A stretch of 64,000 bases of DNA, taken from contig NC_091667.1 in assembly GCF_042453785.1 (NCBI RefSeq), positions 33,472,001-33,536,000 of the forward strand, written 5' to 3'. Under the pieces are notes generated by a model that saw only the letters and a program-made list of their open reading frames with translations, did no database searches and was not told the origin of the DNA. A program made the translations under genes and the position numbers. How positions within the stretch are numbered: the first letter of the stretch is position 1; every line of letters begins with the position of its first letter. Of this stretch, positions 11,739 to 22,641 are shown in pieces. Origin of the DNA: Malus domestica (taxonomy: Eukaryota; Streptophyta; Magnoliopsida; Rosales; Rosaceae).

Positions 11739-12214
11739 TAAATAAATCATTAAGTTTCTGAATTTTGGATTCGTCGAGAGGACAAGTTTTTGTGATGGTT
11801 TGGAAAATTGGAAGTCATCGTCTCGGATGAAGAATGGTCTTGTTTTTAAGTTCCGGGAAACTTGTTGATGTACAGAGACCATTGTATAGCTGTATTAGAT
11901 CTCGGCATGCACCACACTAGTAAATTCATTATTTAACATGAGTCCATCAATACATGTTAACTATGTGCGTACGTATGCATGTAACTAAATTGTCTTCAAT
12001 ATAAATCATTTTTCTGCCAAAGTTGTTTTTATTTGCTTGCATTTCTTTGGACTATCGATGAGTGTTACAGACACGCATCATGTACGTACAATCGGCCTAT
12101 AATCAAAGATAAACTAACTTGTCTATTCAAATCTTGCAACACAAGATGAAAATACTTCATTGCTTAAATTGCAAATTACTCTTTTCCTTTCTCTTTTTTT
12201 CACCTTAAGGCATA
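11739..12214 (+). other. 3' flank of SDH-A, homologous to the SDH-B 3' flank
   Basis: The sequence aligns by eye with 22642-23190 behind SDH-B: GAGAGGACAAGTT, GATGTACAGAG and CTCTTTTTTTCACC..AAGGCA occur in order. It holds the 3' UTR and no further gene. The homology shows that the duplication included downstream sequence. Confidence 0.65.
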
Positions 12215-13007
12215 GGGGTTGTTCGGGACGGGATCCCGAACCGAAACTCATATCCCAAATCTTGAACCAATCTATTTCGGGATGAAATTCCAAAAACCGA
12301 AAGTTTAGGATTCTCGAAAAAAATTTGGGATTTCGGTACGGTTCGGAATTGGCCATTTTCCGTGCAAAGATTTCCCACGGCGCCGACAGAGGTGGAGAAT
12401 AAGGGTGGAGGAGAGATTGAGAGACGAAGAAACAACAAGCGAGTCGTGGTGGCTGCATTGGCTGGGCGACGGAGAAATCAGACAGAACTCAGATGAGGGA
12501 GGGAGGGAGGGAGAGAGAGAGAGAGAATATCAGGGTTATGTATGAAAGCAACGTTGGTTTTGTATTGTGAAGGCGAAGTTGTCTTTGCATTACGTTTGAA
12601 AGTCAATATGCCTAGAGTCTAGGTGCTAGCAAAGAGGTGGAAGGCTTCAGACGTAATGATGATATCCAAGGTTTAGGAAGCTTTACGGAAGTGAGATGAT
12701 AGATGGGAGAGTATGAAGTTTTTGAGGAAGTGAGGTGACAGATAGTAACGAACTGTTGAGATTGAACCTCAACTAAATCCTATGGCCATTATTAATTCAA
12801 ATATACATAAAATTTATTATATTAATATATTGATCGGTTTGGTTTGAGAATACCGTACAAGGCCATATCAGATCCCAATCCCATACCAAAAATTTTCAGG
12901 ATCGGGTATCGAACTGTTTAGAATTTTTGGTTTGAGATGTTTTCGGTTCAGTTTCAGGATTATTTCGGTATAGTTTGGGATTTTCAGGATTTGTTTTTAC
13001 AGCCCTA
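12215..13007. mobile_element. Non-autonomous hAT-like element (MITE), 793 bp
   Basis: The left end reads TAGGGGTTGTTCGGGAC. The right end reads ...TTTTTACAGCCCTA, whose reverse complement is TAGGGCTGTAAAA. Sub-terminal regions at both ends are rich in GGGATTTTCGG/CGGTTTGG-like words typical of these hAT derivatives. A (GGGA)n(GA)n tract lies at 12494-12528. The same flanking sequence behind SDH-B (AAGGCA at about 23182-23187) lacks the insert, giving an empty-site comparison. The 8-bp target duplication is not clear (TTAAGGCA left, GACATTTC right). Confidence 0.75.
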
Positions 13008-16000
13008 GACATTTCCTTTTACTTTTTCTTATCACCCTAATACTTTTGTGTTAATGATGGTTGTCCAAATATTATTTTTGGTTGTTAATAGAATCCATAT
13101 CTCTTTTATGAAACGAAAAACAGTCAAAAAGAGCAAAGCCTTTGTAATCAGTTGGTGTCTTGAGTGAGCCAAAATATTTGCAACAAAGTTTACCTCACGC
13201 CAAATATAAATAGAAATGACGTGGCTATTCACATCAGATACCATCTAAAATGATGTAAAAATGTGTTATAAAAACATGGTATGAATAACATTACTTTTAA
13301 TTAGGATAGAAGCAGGCCAAGTGATTTTCAATTGGTTTTATAAAAATTTTAAATTTTAAACTCGTTAATACTTGTGCCACTTACTTGATTTACATGTTAG
13401 CGAAAACTAGCTCACATATGTGCCATGCTATACATTTTAGTAGAGTATTTGGCGAAAAAAGTTAAACAAGATAAAGTGTGACACAAAAGTTGAATTCATC
13501 GACTTAATGGCACTAAACAAGTTTCTAGCAGCATAATGAGATTCGACTTGTAGTTAAGAAGATATCAAATTAAGCCATCAATATTTTCATCTTATTAACT
13601 TACAAGAACCCTAAGTCTAACCATCTAGAAATTAAACATGACCCTTTCATTTTTTTTTGTTTGGACTGAATTAGTTGCCAACCGACAGGGATATAGCTCA
13701 AACCCCTGATCTCTTGAAAAATTTTAAGTGAGGTTTTGAGTTAATTTTCCGATATGAAACTTGAACTTTCGATCCACCACGCATGATCTCTAGAGATATT
13801 TTAGGGAACTTGTAGAAAATCATCAAAAATGTATTGTCATATACCCAATATATCAACAATATTTATACATTGACAATATCGACAAGGAACGTCTAGGAAC
13901 TTTGGGAGAGACAGTCAATTAACTTGTTTTTTTTTTTTTTGTCAATATGCTCTATGCATTGGTATTCCTTGTTGATATTATTAATAATATGTTAATAGTC
14001 CGTATTTATGTTGTTGATAATTTCCCAATATTGGATTTAAGAGGTTCCTCTTCAGCCCTCAGTCTTTCAAACCCAATCATCTTGATATAAATTGGTGTAA
14101 AATATTACGTAAATTAAAATAAAATTTTAATTATATGAGAATATACATAAAGGAGAGGAATATTTTTTAAGAGGGATTGAGATTTACTCTGAATCTCTGT
14201 GTCTAAAGTATATAGGCCGAGAAATTTAGACCACTTAATTTCAATTTTACGATCTTAATTAGCTTATTCTATTTACTCATTTCACAAAAACTCAAAAAGT
14301 TCAACGTCTCATAATGTTTTCTTTCTTTCTTGAACCGCGGAGACCTCTCAGTTGATCTTTCATTCACAAGGATTCGAAGTTGATCTTTCATTCTTTGCAA
14401 GAGGACCACTAAAACAATTTTCCTGATTTTTTATATTGCATACGCGTGTGTCTGACTGGACACCTTGTCGTGGCACTTCGTTATCCATTATTAACGTACC
14501 ACGGCTCTTTTGACTTTATTCGCTCTTGCACTTTATAAAAGGAAACTTCAGGATCGGTCGTTGCAACTCATGCCAACGGTCGCAAGATTCAATCCCACAT
14601 ATACGTGACGTAGGAATTAGTCAGTCGTCACCTACCTTGGACGCGTGCCAAAAACCCTAAGGTTTGCTGGCAACACAGATAGCACATCTCATGCATGGGC
14701 CTGGCCGCAGAGTGACCATCCAACTGTTGCTAAATAATTAATCTTTTATTTTATTTTTGGTCGGTTTCTGTTAGTTGATATATGGATAACAGGATTAATT
14801 ACTTCACTGATTGGCAAATAGATTTTATTAACCGACCAAAAATATAAATAATTCAGGGAGTTAAAGAAGTCCCATGAAAAAGAACAAAAAGAAAACTTGT
14901 AAAACAAGATTATTATTCGTGTCCCCCTACCTACTCCACTCAAACTTCTTGGCACCAATTCTTACCTACTCGACCCATAAAGGGGCAAAAGCATTCTTAC
15001 CTACTTGTTAGCTCCACCTACTCGATCGTTCGAGCAGGTTTTAGTAGGTTCTTTTGGGGGGATGCCTAGGCTAGGGTTTACTCGGACGCTAAGGGTAAAT
15101 GAAAATATATATGCAGCAACAATTAAAATTGTGTTAGGAATGTGCAAGAGGGCAACACAATCATGCTGTTAAAATGACAGTACTTTAAACTTATCATGCA
15201 TCATCATGTGTTTTTTAATGTTATTATCATCTTGTTCTGTCATCATGTGTTTTAATTTTTCCATACAAGTTTGCTTGCATTCAATTCTAATGTTTGGCGA
15301 CGAAAATGGAACAAAATATGTTTATAGTTACACTTTTTTCTGTCAACAATATTGTTTAGTTCAATGTTATGACAAACCACGAAGTAAAGGGAAGCAACCT
15401 CTCGATATAATCTCCAAAATTGATTGAATCTCATGAAGAAGTTGAGGTTTTCCCATAAAATTAATTGGTAATATGGTGAGTAATCTATTGACTACTTATA
15501 AGCACATGAAAAGCCCATCATTTCCCTGATGTGGGATTGACTCTCAACAATTTGATGTAAGGCCAAGTTATTTAGAATAAAATGAATAGGATGGTGCTAT
15601 TCACGCACCTATTTTTACATTCACACACTTCTTGTTTAATTTTGTCTGTTGATCATCTTTATTTTATTCAATCCAATAATAAAAAAATTTAAAAAAATAT
15701 GTAAAGTAAAAAAAAATGTAAATATCACCATCGAACTGAATATTCCAGATTCCACTTTGAGTAACAATAAACCTAACATGGGCACGACCCGACTTATATT
15801 CCAGATTCCACTTTGAGTAAACCCAAACCTATAACATGGCCCTAACATGGGCAAGATTAACAGCAACCTGTATTCATACTCAAACCTAGCTATTTCGTCA
15901 AACCGACATATTCAAACTTATTAATTGTTACAACGGTCTTCATTTGGATAACGTTTTATAGTTTCACTTTCAGCCTCCAAATATTTGGATAATCCAATTG

Positions 16001-16039
16001 GAAAATTCCTGCTAGTCTTGGGCAAACCGATGCACCGTC
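13008..16039. other. SDH-A/SDH-B spacer; part is paralogous to the SDH-C 3' flank
   Basis: I see no gene here. From 14880 to about 16040 several blocks match the flank behind SDH-C at 37670-38820: AATTCTTACCTACTTGTTAGCTC, then GGGGGATGCC...CCTAGGCTAG, then ATATTGTTTAGTTCAA, then TCACTTTCAGCCTCCA. A 24-bp sequence (TATTCCAGATTCCACTTTGA...) is repeated at about 15742 and 15796. The rest is AT-rich. Confidence 0.55.
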
Positions 16040-16735
16040 CAAGACGGCATGTGGTAGAAGCTTCTCTCCGCCAAGTGTGGAATGGACTAAGTGAATTGTG
16101 GATAACGCTAGAACTCAGGCGAAATTCAGTGTCAAACATGTGGGGGGTTTCTTCTTTGATCTAACTAAACCTAGTCATAGAAAGAGGTGTAATGACAATA
16201 TTTTTTTTTTTTTTTACAAACGATATTATTTACAAATGGAGGTGGGCTTAGCCTCATAATGAGCTAGCAATAATGTGGTTCAAATTCGTCTTTGGTGAGA
16301 AATGAACTAAAGACATTTTACTTACAAGTGAGAAGAACACTCTAGACTGTAATATTAAGTGGTTTATTTTTTAGTTTATACAAGATCTTTAGAGAAGGGG
16401 AATTGAAAACACATGAGTTCAATTACGAATAGATGTTTTAATCACTCGAATTACAAGACATCGATTATACTTTGAGCCGATTTTGGTTAGATCTGATGAT
16501 GATTTTCAACACCTCTTTAGCTCCAAGACGGCATGTGGTAGAAGCTTCTCTCCGCCAAGTGTGGAATGGACTAAGTAAATTGTGGATAACGCTAGGACTC
16601 AGGCGAAATTCAATGTCAAACATGTTTTTTTTTTTTTTTTTTTTTGGGGGGGGGTTCTTCTTTGATCTAAACCTGGTCATACTACGTAAATTGTGGATAA
16701 CGCTAGGACTCAGGCAAAATTCAGTGTCAAACATG
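16039..16735. repeat. Dispersed direct repeat, three copies (about 100, 103 and 55 bp)
   Basis: Copies at 16039-16140, 16522-16624 and 16683-16735 share AATTGTGGATAACGCTAG and end CAGTGTCAAACATGT (or CAATGTCAAACATGT). After each copy comes a T run then a G run: T1/G6 at copy 1, about T21/G9 at copy 2 (16625-16654), and about T15/G13 at copy 3 (16736-16763). A CTTCTTTGATCTAA tail follows each. The third copy is truncated at its left. Confidence 0.85.
16201..16362 (-). mobile_element. SINE, minus strand
   Basis: Read on the minus strand it starts CCACTTAATATTACAGTCTAG, has CTTCTCACTTGTAAGT and a worn TTAGTTCATTTCTC in the place of a Pol III B box (GGTTCGATTC type), then TTTGAACCACATTATTGCTAG. 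It ends AATAATATCGTTTGT followed by a poly(A) tract (the T run at 16201-16215 on plus). The tRNA-like head with a simple A tail marks a SINE. Two fuller relatives are at 16825 and 31403. Confidence 0.65.
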
Positions 16736-16824
16736 TTTTTTTTTTTTTTTGGGGGGGGGGGGGCTTTCTTCTTCGATCTAAACCTAGTCATAGAAAGAGG
16801 TATAATGACAATATTATTTTTTAG

Positions 16825-16987
16825 TTTTTTTTTTTTTGACAAATGATATTATTTATAGATGGGGGTGGGCTTAGTCTCACAATGAGCTAGCAATAATGTG
16901 GTTCAAATTCGCCTTTGGCAAGAAACGAAACAAAGACCTCTCATTTATAAGTGAGAGGAACACTACCAGATTGTAGTACTAAGTGAC
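16825..16987 (-). mobile_element. SINE, minus strand, same family
   Basis: Same organisation as the copy at 16201: GTCACTTAGTACTACAATC head, GAGAGGTCTTTGTTTCGTTTC box-B-like region, AACCACATTATTGCTAG body and a terminal A tract. This copy and the one at 16201 lie in neighbouring units of a local duplication that also includes the repeat at 16039-16735 and the TTAGTTTATACAAGATCTTTAG sequence after each. Confidence 0.65.
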
Positions 16988-17420
16988 TTATTTTTTTAGT
17001 TTATACAAGATCTTTAGAGAAGGGGGGTTGAAAGAATATGAGTTCAATTATGAATAGATGTTTTAATCACTCGAGTTACGAGACATCGCTTATACTTTAA
17101 GCCGATTTTGGCTAGATCTAATGTTGATTTTCAACAACTCTTTAGTGAACTTTTTTAAGATGAATTTTTCAGTTCTGGGAACATGGCTCGGTACACCAAG
17201 TGTAATAATAATATAATTGGTTGAAAACTTGAAGAAAAAAAAATTCAAGCAATTGTACCATTACTTGATGTACTTAACCGTGTCCTCTGCACTTGAAAAA
17301 TCTTTTTTTTTTTTAGTCGACACTTTGGTAGCCTTGCTAATTTAAGCTTTTCAGTGAATCTGGATTGTAGGTTTCAACCCCCAACCCAATATATCCTTGG
17401 TAGTCTTCTTGGTGACATTA
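16988..17420. other. Spacer with duplicated flank of the SINE
   Basis: Positions 16990-17150 repeat 16365-16510 (TACAAGATCTTTAGAGAAGGGG, then CGATTATACTTTGAGCCGATTTTGG). This confirms a local duplication of about 620 bp. No gene is seen. Confidence 0.6.
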
Positions 17421-18253
17421 GAGCAATTCCACCGGGAAAAAAATGTCCCAGCCCTCAGTCCAAAAAACAAGCTAGCCCTCAGTCCATTTGCTCCAGCCTG
17501 TGGAGTTGCCTGGCACCCAGCCCAGCACGTTTTGGACTGACCAAGAAGCTGGCCTGTTTCTCAGGCGCGTGCAACACAAGCGCGCAAGGCGCGAGTGGGT
17601 TTCAGGCTTTCCTGAAAATGTGTCAGCCCACTTGGGCTCAGCGACGTGGCGTTATGATAGCCGTTGGATTTCCAACGGCTAGTTTTTCTAGACCGTTGGA
17701 TTTCCAACGGTAAAAAAAATTTAAATTTTACTTTTAAAATAGACCGTCTGATCACAGATCAACGGTCTACGTTAATTAACTAAATTAAAATTTATTAAAA
17801 AATACAGAAAATTTTAAAAATTTTATTTATTTTTTCTATAAATACCTAACTCTCATCTTCCACCTTACACCACATTTCAATATTTTCTACACTTTCTACC
17901 AAAGCTTTCATATACTTTTTGTGTGAAAAAAAAAATACCAAAAAGCTTATGGTTGAAGAATAAAGTGTATTTGATGAGTTTATGTAATTTCATTTTAGTG
18001 TGTTTTTTTTTATAGTTTATTTGATGAGTATGTAATTTTATTTTAGTGTGTATTTTTTTTAAGTTTATTTGAAATTTTATCTGAAATTGGTTAAAAATCT
18101 TATCCAAAATAAACTTAAAAAAAAAACACCAAATAAATGCACTGGGTGCCAGCGCATTTTTTTAGGGGTGGAGATGCCTTGGCCTATTACTGTTCACTTG
18201 AGTGGATAAATGCGCTGGGTGCTGACGCAAAGTCCTTAGGGGTGGAATTGCTC
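17421..18253. mobile_element. Harbinger-like MITE, 833 bp, TTA target duplication
   Basis: The ends are an inverted repeat: GAGCAATTCCACC on the left and GGTGGAATTGCTC on the right. Both sides are flanked by TTA (17418-17420 and 18254-18256), the 3-bp target duplication of PIF/Harbinger elements. Related copies with the same ends are at 28574 and 32277. Inside are a repeated CCGTTGGATTTCCAACGG palindrome (17660-17710), GCTGGCACCCAG-type words shared with the 28574 copy, and AT-rich filler. No coding sequence is convincing. Confidence 0.8.
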
Positions 18254-18345
18254 TTAAGGGGCTGTCTTGGCCTAGAACAATGGCCAACTTTTTGTTAAGA
18301 CTTCTTTCGGATATGTGTGGAAAACAGTTGTGCTCAGAAACCCTT

Positions 18346-18687
18346 ATCAAATAATTTTAAAAAGAGTAATGCTAGGAAGACTAAATTTAGAAACTAAATT
18401 TTGGAAATTAAAGAACATGTAAGTTGATTATTGGTTTATTACAACGTTGATAGACATGCTTATTTTTATTTGTGACATATCATTTAGTTTGTAAATTTAA
18501 TCTCTAAATTTAATTTCTCTAATATTATTCTTTTTAAAAACGTAACAAAATTAAAGCACTTTGAGAAAAAGAAAAAAAAAATTCTTGAAGAAACACATGG
18601 TAAGAAAAGCACTCGGAATGACTCCTCCTCAGGAAACATTCAAGCAATGTCCGCTTTAAACAATAATTTATTATTTTCTGTAAGGAA
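18346..18687. repeat. 342-bp direct repeat, left copy, with nested 168-bp MITE
   Basis: This sequence recurs at 20649-20990 with the same length and only about six visible mismatches. It contains a small Mutator-type MITE at 18364-18531 (GAGTAATGCTAG / CTAATATTATTC ends) flanked by the 9-bp duplication TTTTAAAAA (18355-18363 and 18532-18540). The right copy carries the same MITE at the corresponding place, so the MITE is older than the duplication. Confidence 0.85.
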
Positions 18688-18924
18688 GAGGTATTCATCA
18701 ATTCCCCCCCTCAACTTGTGACTATTGGCCAATTTCCCCCCTCAACTTTAATTTTGGCCAATTTCCCCCCTCAACTCTCATAATTAGTCAATTTCCCCCC
18801 TCAACTTTAATTTGGCCAATTCCCCCCCTCAACTCTCATAATTAGTCATTTTGCACCCTACTATTAATTTTTTAATTTGATCATAATTAAACAAGTGTGT
18901 GTAAGAAACTAAATAAGATGTATG

Positions 18925-19951
18925 TGTAGACATCGAAATTTCGGTAAATAAATGTTGACCGATAAATCAAAGTGGCAACGCTCATGTATTACATAAATTT
19001 TACACGTAACGTGTGACTCAACGAAAATTGAAATGAGTTGGAAAAGTCATCAAATAGGACACATGTCAACACCTGTCAGAAACGACTTATTTCATCTGGG
19101 ATATTATATTCAAAATTAGGCCTTGGAAAATTCTATAAATACAAGCCCATTTCATTCATTTAGGGGGGAGGGACCAAAATCATTAAGCAAGCTCTGAAGC
19201 TCTGAAACTCCGAAGCTTTGAAACTCCGAAGCTCTCAAGCATCCAGGTTCCCGAAGAATCAAGAAAGCTCTCTTCGTTCTTTGTTCTTCGTTCATCTTAA
19301 AGATCAAGCCCCAACGGCCCTTTGGATCAACAATCATCCACCAATTCAAGATCAAGCCCCGACGACCCTTGAATAAAGTGTTCTTCGTTCTTCGTTCTTC
19401 GTTCATCGTTCATCCTCAAGATCAAGCCCCGACGACCCTTGAAGAAAGTGTTCTTCGTTCTTCGTTCATCATTCTTCCAAGATCAAGCCCCGACGACCCT
19501 TGGATCAACAGCATCAACAAATCCACACATCCAACCGTTCTTCAAGATCAAGCCCAAAAGTCCTTGAAGATCCGTTCATCACTGTTTCTTCAAGATCAAG
19601 CCCAAAAGCCCTTGAAGATCTGTTCATCACCGTTATTCAAGATCAAGCCTTAACGGCCCTTGAAGAAACATTCATCCTCAAGATCAAGCCCCAACGGCTC
19701 CTTGAAGATCCGCTCAAATCCACCTTCAAAGATCAAGCCCACAGCCCCTTGAAGAAACAAACAACTGTTCATCCCAAGATCAAGCCTCGACGGCCCTTGG
19801 ATCAACGAAACATCCACAAATCAACGCCTTATGGAGATCGAATCAGATGATCAAGTTATAGAGAGATTGTAACCCAAAATCATCAAATACAAATATTTGT
19901 TTGTGCACGTTGTTCTTGTCTCTTTCGTTTCAGGAATTTTCCGTGTTCACA
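18925..19951 (+). mobile_element. Solo LTR, 1027 bp, perfect 5-bp target duplication
   Basis: It begins TGTAGACATC and ends GTGTTCACA, with GTATG directly on both sides (18920-18924 and 19952-19956). A TATA box (TATAAATA, 19134-19141) precedes a region rich in short repeats. No internal retrotransposon sequence follows, so this is the product of LTR-LTR recombination. It lies inside the foldback element and is therefore younger than it. Confidence 0.85.
19299..19800 (+). repeat. Degenerate minisatellite inside the solo LTR, ten AAGATCAAGCC units
   Basis: The core AAGATCAAGCCCC-ACGGCCCTTGAAGA recurs about every 40-70 bp, starting near 19299, 19347, 19418, 19477, 19543, 19591, 19638, 19679, 19728 and 19775. 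GTTCTTCGTTCATC-type spacers lie between units. Long open frames here (19369-19850) are by-products of the repeat and not genes. Confidence 0.85.
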
Positions 19952-20648
19952 GTATGTTAATCATTTTCCTATATCTTTATCCTATTACAAATAGATTAAA
20001 ATTTAGAATTTTACAATTTATCATAGATAGTATTATTAGTCATAATAAATCAGTGTGGAGTAATTTTATTTGATTTTTTACTATACAAAATTTATAACGA
20101 AAAGGATTGATGTGTACATTTTTGTATGTGAATACAATTTTCTTTATAAAAGTGAAAGTTAAGTTCCAGTAAATTGCAGAGAATCGAGCTTTAATGCAAA
20201 AATGGCTAGTCAATTCATAATTTTCGACTCCTTATTAAGAATAACCTATTTTATCGAAATAGGTCTGATCCATGAGTTTAGGATTATTATGTCTTTTTGT
20301 TATTATTTCTTCTTCTACATGCTTTAAACCCGATTCATAACTTTTTCTTATAATCAACCCATATCACATACTAATTGTATTATGTTTTTGTACATTTTAC
20401 CGTATATTATGCAAGTGAGTTTATATTAATTTTAGTACTTTGTTGGAAGTTATTAGAAAGATTGAAAAAAAAAAAAAGAATAGATGGAAAATTAAAAAAA
20501 AAAATAACAGTAGGATGCAAATTGACTAATTATGAGAGTTGAGGGGGAAAATTGGCCAAATTAAAGTTGAGGGGGGAAATTGACTAATTATGAGAGTTGA
20601 GGGGGGGAATTGGCCAAAATTAAAGTTGATGGGGGAAATTGGCCAATA

Positions 20649-20990
20649 ATCAAATAATTTTAAAAAGAGTAATGCTAGAAAGACTAAATTTAGAAACTAA
20701 ATTTTGGAAATTAAAGAACATGTAAGTTGATGATTGGTTTATTACAACGTTGATAGACGTGCTTATTTTTATTTGTGACATATCATTTAGTTTGTAAATT
20801 TAATCTCTAAATTTAATTTCTCTAATATTATTCTTTTTAAAAACGTAACAAAATTAAAGCACTTTGAGAAAAAGAAAAAAAAAATTCTTGAAGAAACACA
20901 TGGTAAGAAAAGCACTCGGAATGACTCCTCCTCAGGAAACATCCAAGAAATGTCCGCTTTAAACAATAATTTATTATTTTCTGTAAGGAA
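20649..20990. repeat. 342-bp direct repeat, right copy, adjoining the SDH-B promoter
   Basis: Nearly identical to 18346-18687; the MITE copy is at 20667-20834. Visible differences are GCTAGAAAG/GCTAGGAAG, GATGATTGG/GATTATTGG, GACGTGC/GACATGC and CATCCAAGAAATG/CATTCAAGCAATG. Its right border runs straight into the SDH-B upstream sequence. Confidence 0.85.
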
Positions 20991-21073
20991 TTAGATAGTG
21001 TTTCAGGTTTGGCTTATCCAAATTTTATATAGGTGTACAAACCAACTTGACCAAATCTGACTATCAAGACTTC

Positions 21074-21080
21074 TATAAAT
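21074..21080 (+). promoter_or_regulatory. TATA box of SDH-B
   Basis: TATAAAT followed by ACCACACCCTAGCC, about 120 bp before the ATG at 21200. It matches the SDH-A core promoter (TATAAATACCACCCCGTAGCC). Less than 85 bp separates it from the transposon-associated direct repeat ending at 20990. Confidence 0.75.
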
Positions 21081-21199
21081 ACCACACCCTAGCCAAAGCT
21101 TGTTCCATCATAAAACACAAGTACTCTTTGTCTTTGAAACACAAAACACAGAGAAAGCAAGACAATTCAGAAAAAAACAGAACCAGTATAAAAAACATT

Positions 21200-22641
21200 A
21201 TGGGTAAGGGAGGGCAATTGATTAACGAAGTGGGTAAGGAAGCCAAACCTATTAAGCAAGAAAACATGGCTGCTTGGCTTGTTGATGTCAACACCATCAG
21301 GATCCTACCTTTCCAGCTCCCCAGTATCGGTATTTACCTCTCTCCCTTCTTTTAATTCCATGGTTATTTCTTTCAGTTTTTAGTTTTCATCGTTTATATC
21401 GTTGCTCACGTATAGCTCCCTGTTTTCTTGGGATTTTTTAATTTTAGGACCCAATGATGTTCGGATTCGGATTAAGGCTGTCGGCATTTGTGGAAGCGAT
21501 GTTCACTACCTCAAGACAATGAAATGTGCGGATTTTGAGGTTAAGGAGCCAATGGTGATCGGACATGAATGTGCTGGGATCGTAGAAAAAGTTGGCAGCG
21601 AGGTGAAGCATCTGGTGCCCGGTGACCGCGTCGCGGTAGAACCTGGTATCAGCTGCTCACGGTGCCAGCAGTGCAGAGGAGGCCGCTACAATCTGTGCCC
21701 GGACATGAAGTTTTTCGCCACCCCACCGGTTCATGGTTCCTTGGCTAATCAGGTATTAATAGATACAATTAAAAAATTTCGACTTTCTTAAGCTTTGTGC
21801 CATATGAATTCTATAGGATTACGACCATCTAATAACCATTTCGTTTTAACAGATTGTGCATCCTGCGGATCTATGTTTTAAGCTGCCGGAGAACGTGAGC
21901 TTGGAGGAAGGGGCAATGTGCGAGCCCTTAAGTGTTGGGGTTCACGCTTGTCGTCGAGCCAATGTTGGTCCCGAAACAACTGTTCTGGTCATCGGAGCAG
22001 GGCCCATTGGTCTGGTTTCTGTTTTGGCCGCTCGTGCTTTTGGGGCACCAAGAATTGTCATTGTGGATATGGATGACCAGCGTCTAGCTATGGCAAAGTC
22101 TCTCGGCGCTGATGAAACCGTGAAAGTTTCGACAAAAATGGAGGACTTAGATGATGAAGTTGACAAGATTAAAAAGGCCATGAATTCCGAAGTGGATGTG
22201 ACCTTCGATTGTGTTGGTTTCAATAAAACCATGTCGACGGGTCTCAACGCCACTCGCCCCGGCGGTAAAGTCTGCCTTGTCGGAATGGGACACGGCATGA
22301 TGACTGTCCCTCTAACTCCAGCTGCTGCTAGGTATAAATTGTTTTCATTTCGTATAATTTCTCTTATAAGAATCGACCCCTAGCTGATCGTACATTAACA
22401 AATTATGTGATCTTATTTGATTAATTATTTTGTTGTGTTTGAACACAGGGAAGTTGATGTGGTTGGAGTTTTCCGGTACAAGAACACATGGCCACTTTGC
22501 CTCGATTTCTTGAGAACTGGGAAGATCGACGTGAAGCCGCTTATTACTCACCGGTTTGGATTCACCGAAAAGGAGGTGGAAGAAGCCTTTGCGACCAGTG
22601 CTCGTGGGGGTAACGCCATCAAAGTCATGTTTAATCTATAG
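21200..22641 (+). CDS. SDH: NAD-dependent sorbitol dehydrogenase, copy B (4 exons)
   Basis: Same reaction and family as copy A. Exons are 21200-21329, 21448-21752, 21853-22331 and 22449-22641, giving 368 residues. All three introns are GT-AG, in phases 1, 0 and 2. The start is the ATG of MGKGGQ, as in copy A; both copies share the segment [13 protein letters not shown]. The zinc ligand motifs ([24 protein letters not shown]...NLC, CEPLSVG), GAGPIGLV and VDMDD are intact. Copy B lacks the intron that copy C has after SDVHYLK but keeps the two downstream introns that copy A has lost. It appears functional. A and B are closer to each other than to C at the N-terminus. Confidence 0.95.

Larger units (their letters stand above)
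18688..20648. mobile_element. Foldback element with CCCCTCAACTT-rich inverted ends, interrupted by a solo LTR
   Basis: The left end (18700-18855) consists of repeats of CCCCCCTCAACTTTAATTT and GGCCAATT with CTCTCATAATTAGTCAATTT. The right end (20520-20648) is the inverse: TGACTAATTATGAGAGTTGA and GGGGGGAAATTGGCC units. Without the solo LTR at 18925-19951 and one copy of its 5-bp target duplication, the element is about 930 bp. The ends are internally repetitive and AT-rich sequence lies between them. It sits exactly between the two 342-bp direct repeats. The superfamily is not assigned. Confidence 0.7.

Noticed and set aside
16465-16846. Open frames of about 125 codons on both strands with long Phe or Lys runs
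   Set aside because: They arise from the T/G homopolymer runs and the triplicated repeat; no domain and no codon bias.
19299-19800. CRISPR-like array of regularly spaced repeats
   Set aside because: Repeats are degenerate, spacers are similar to one another, spacing is irregular, and the setting is a plant LTR.
19369-19850. Overlapping open frames rich in Ser, Lys and Pro
   Set aside because: They follow the AAGATCAAGCC minisatellite inside a solo LTR.
18346-20990. LTR retrotransposon with 342-bp LTRs
   Set aside because: The repeats lack TG...CA ends, no primer-binding site or polypurine tract is next to them, and the inside has no retroelement genes.
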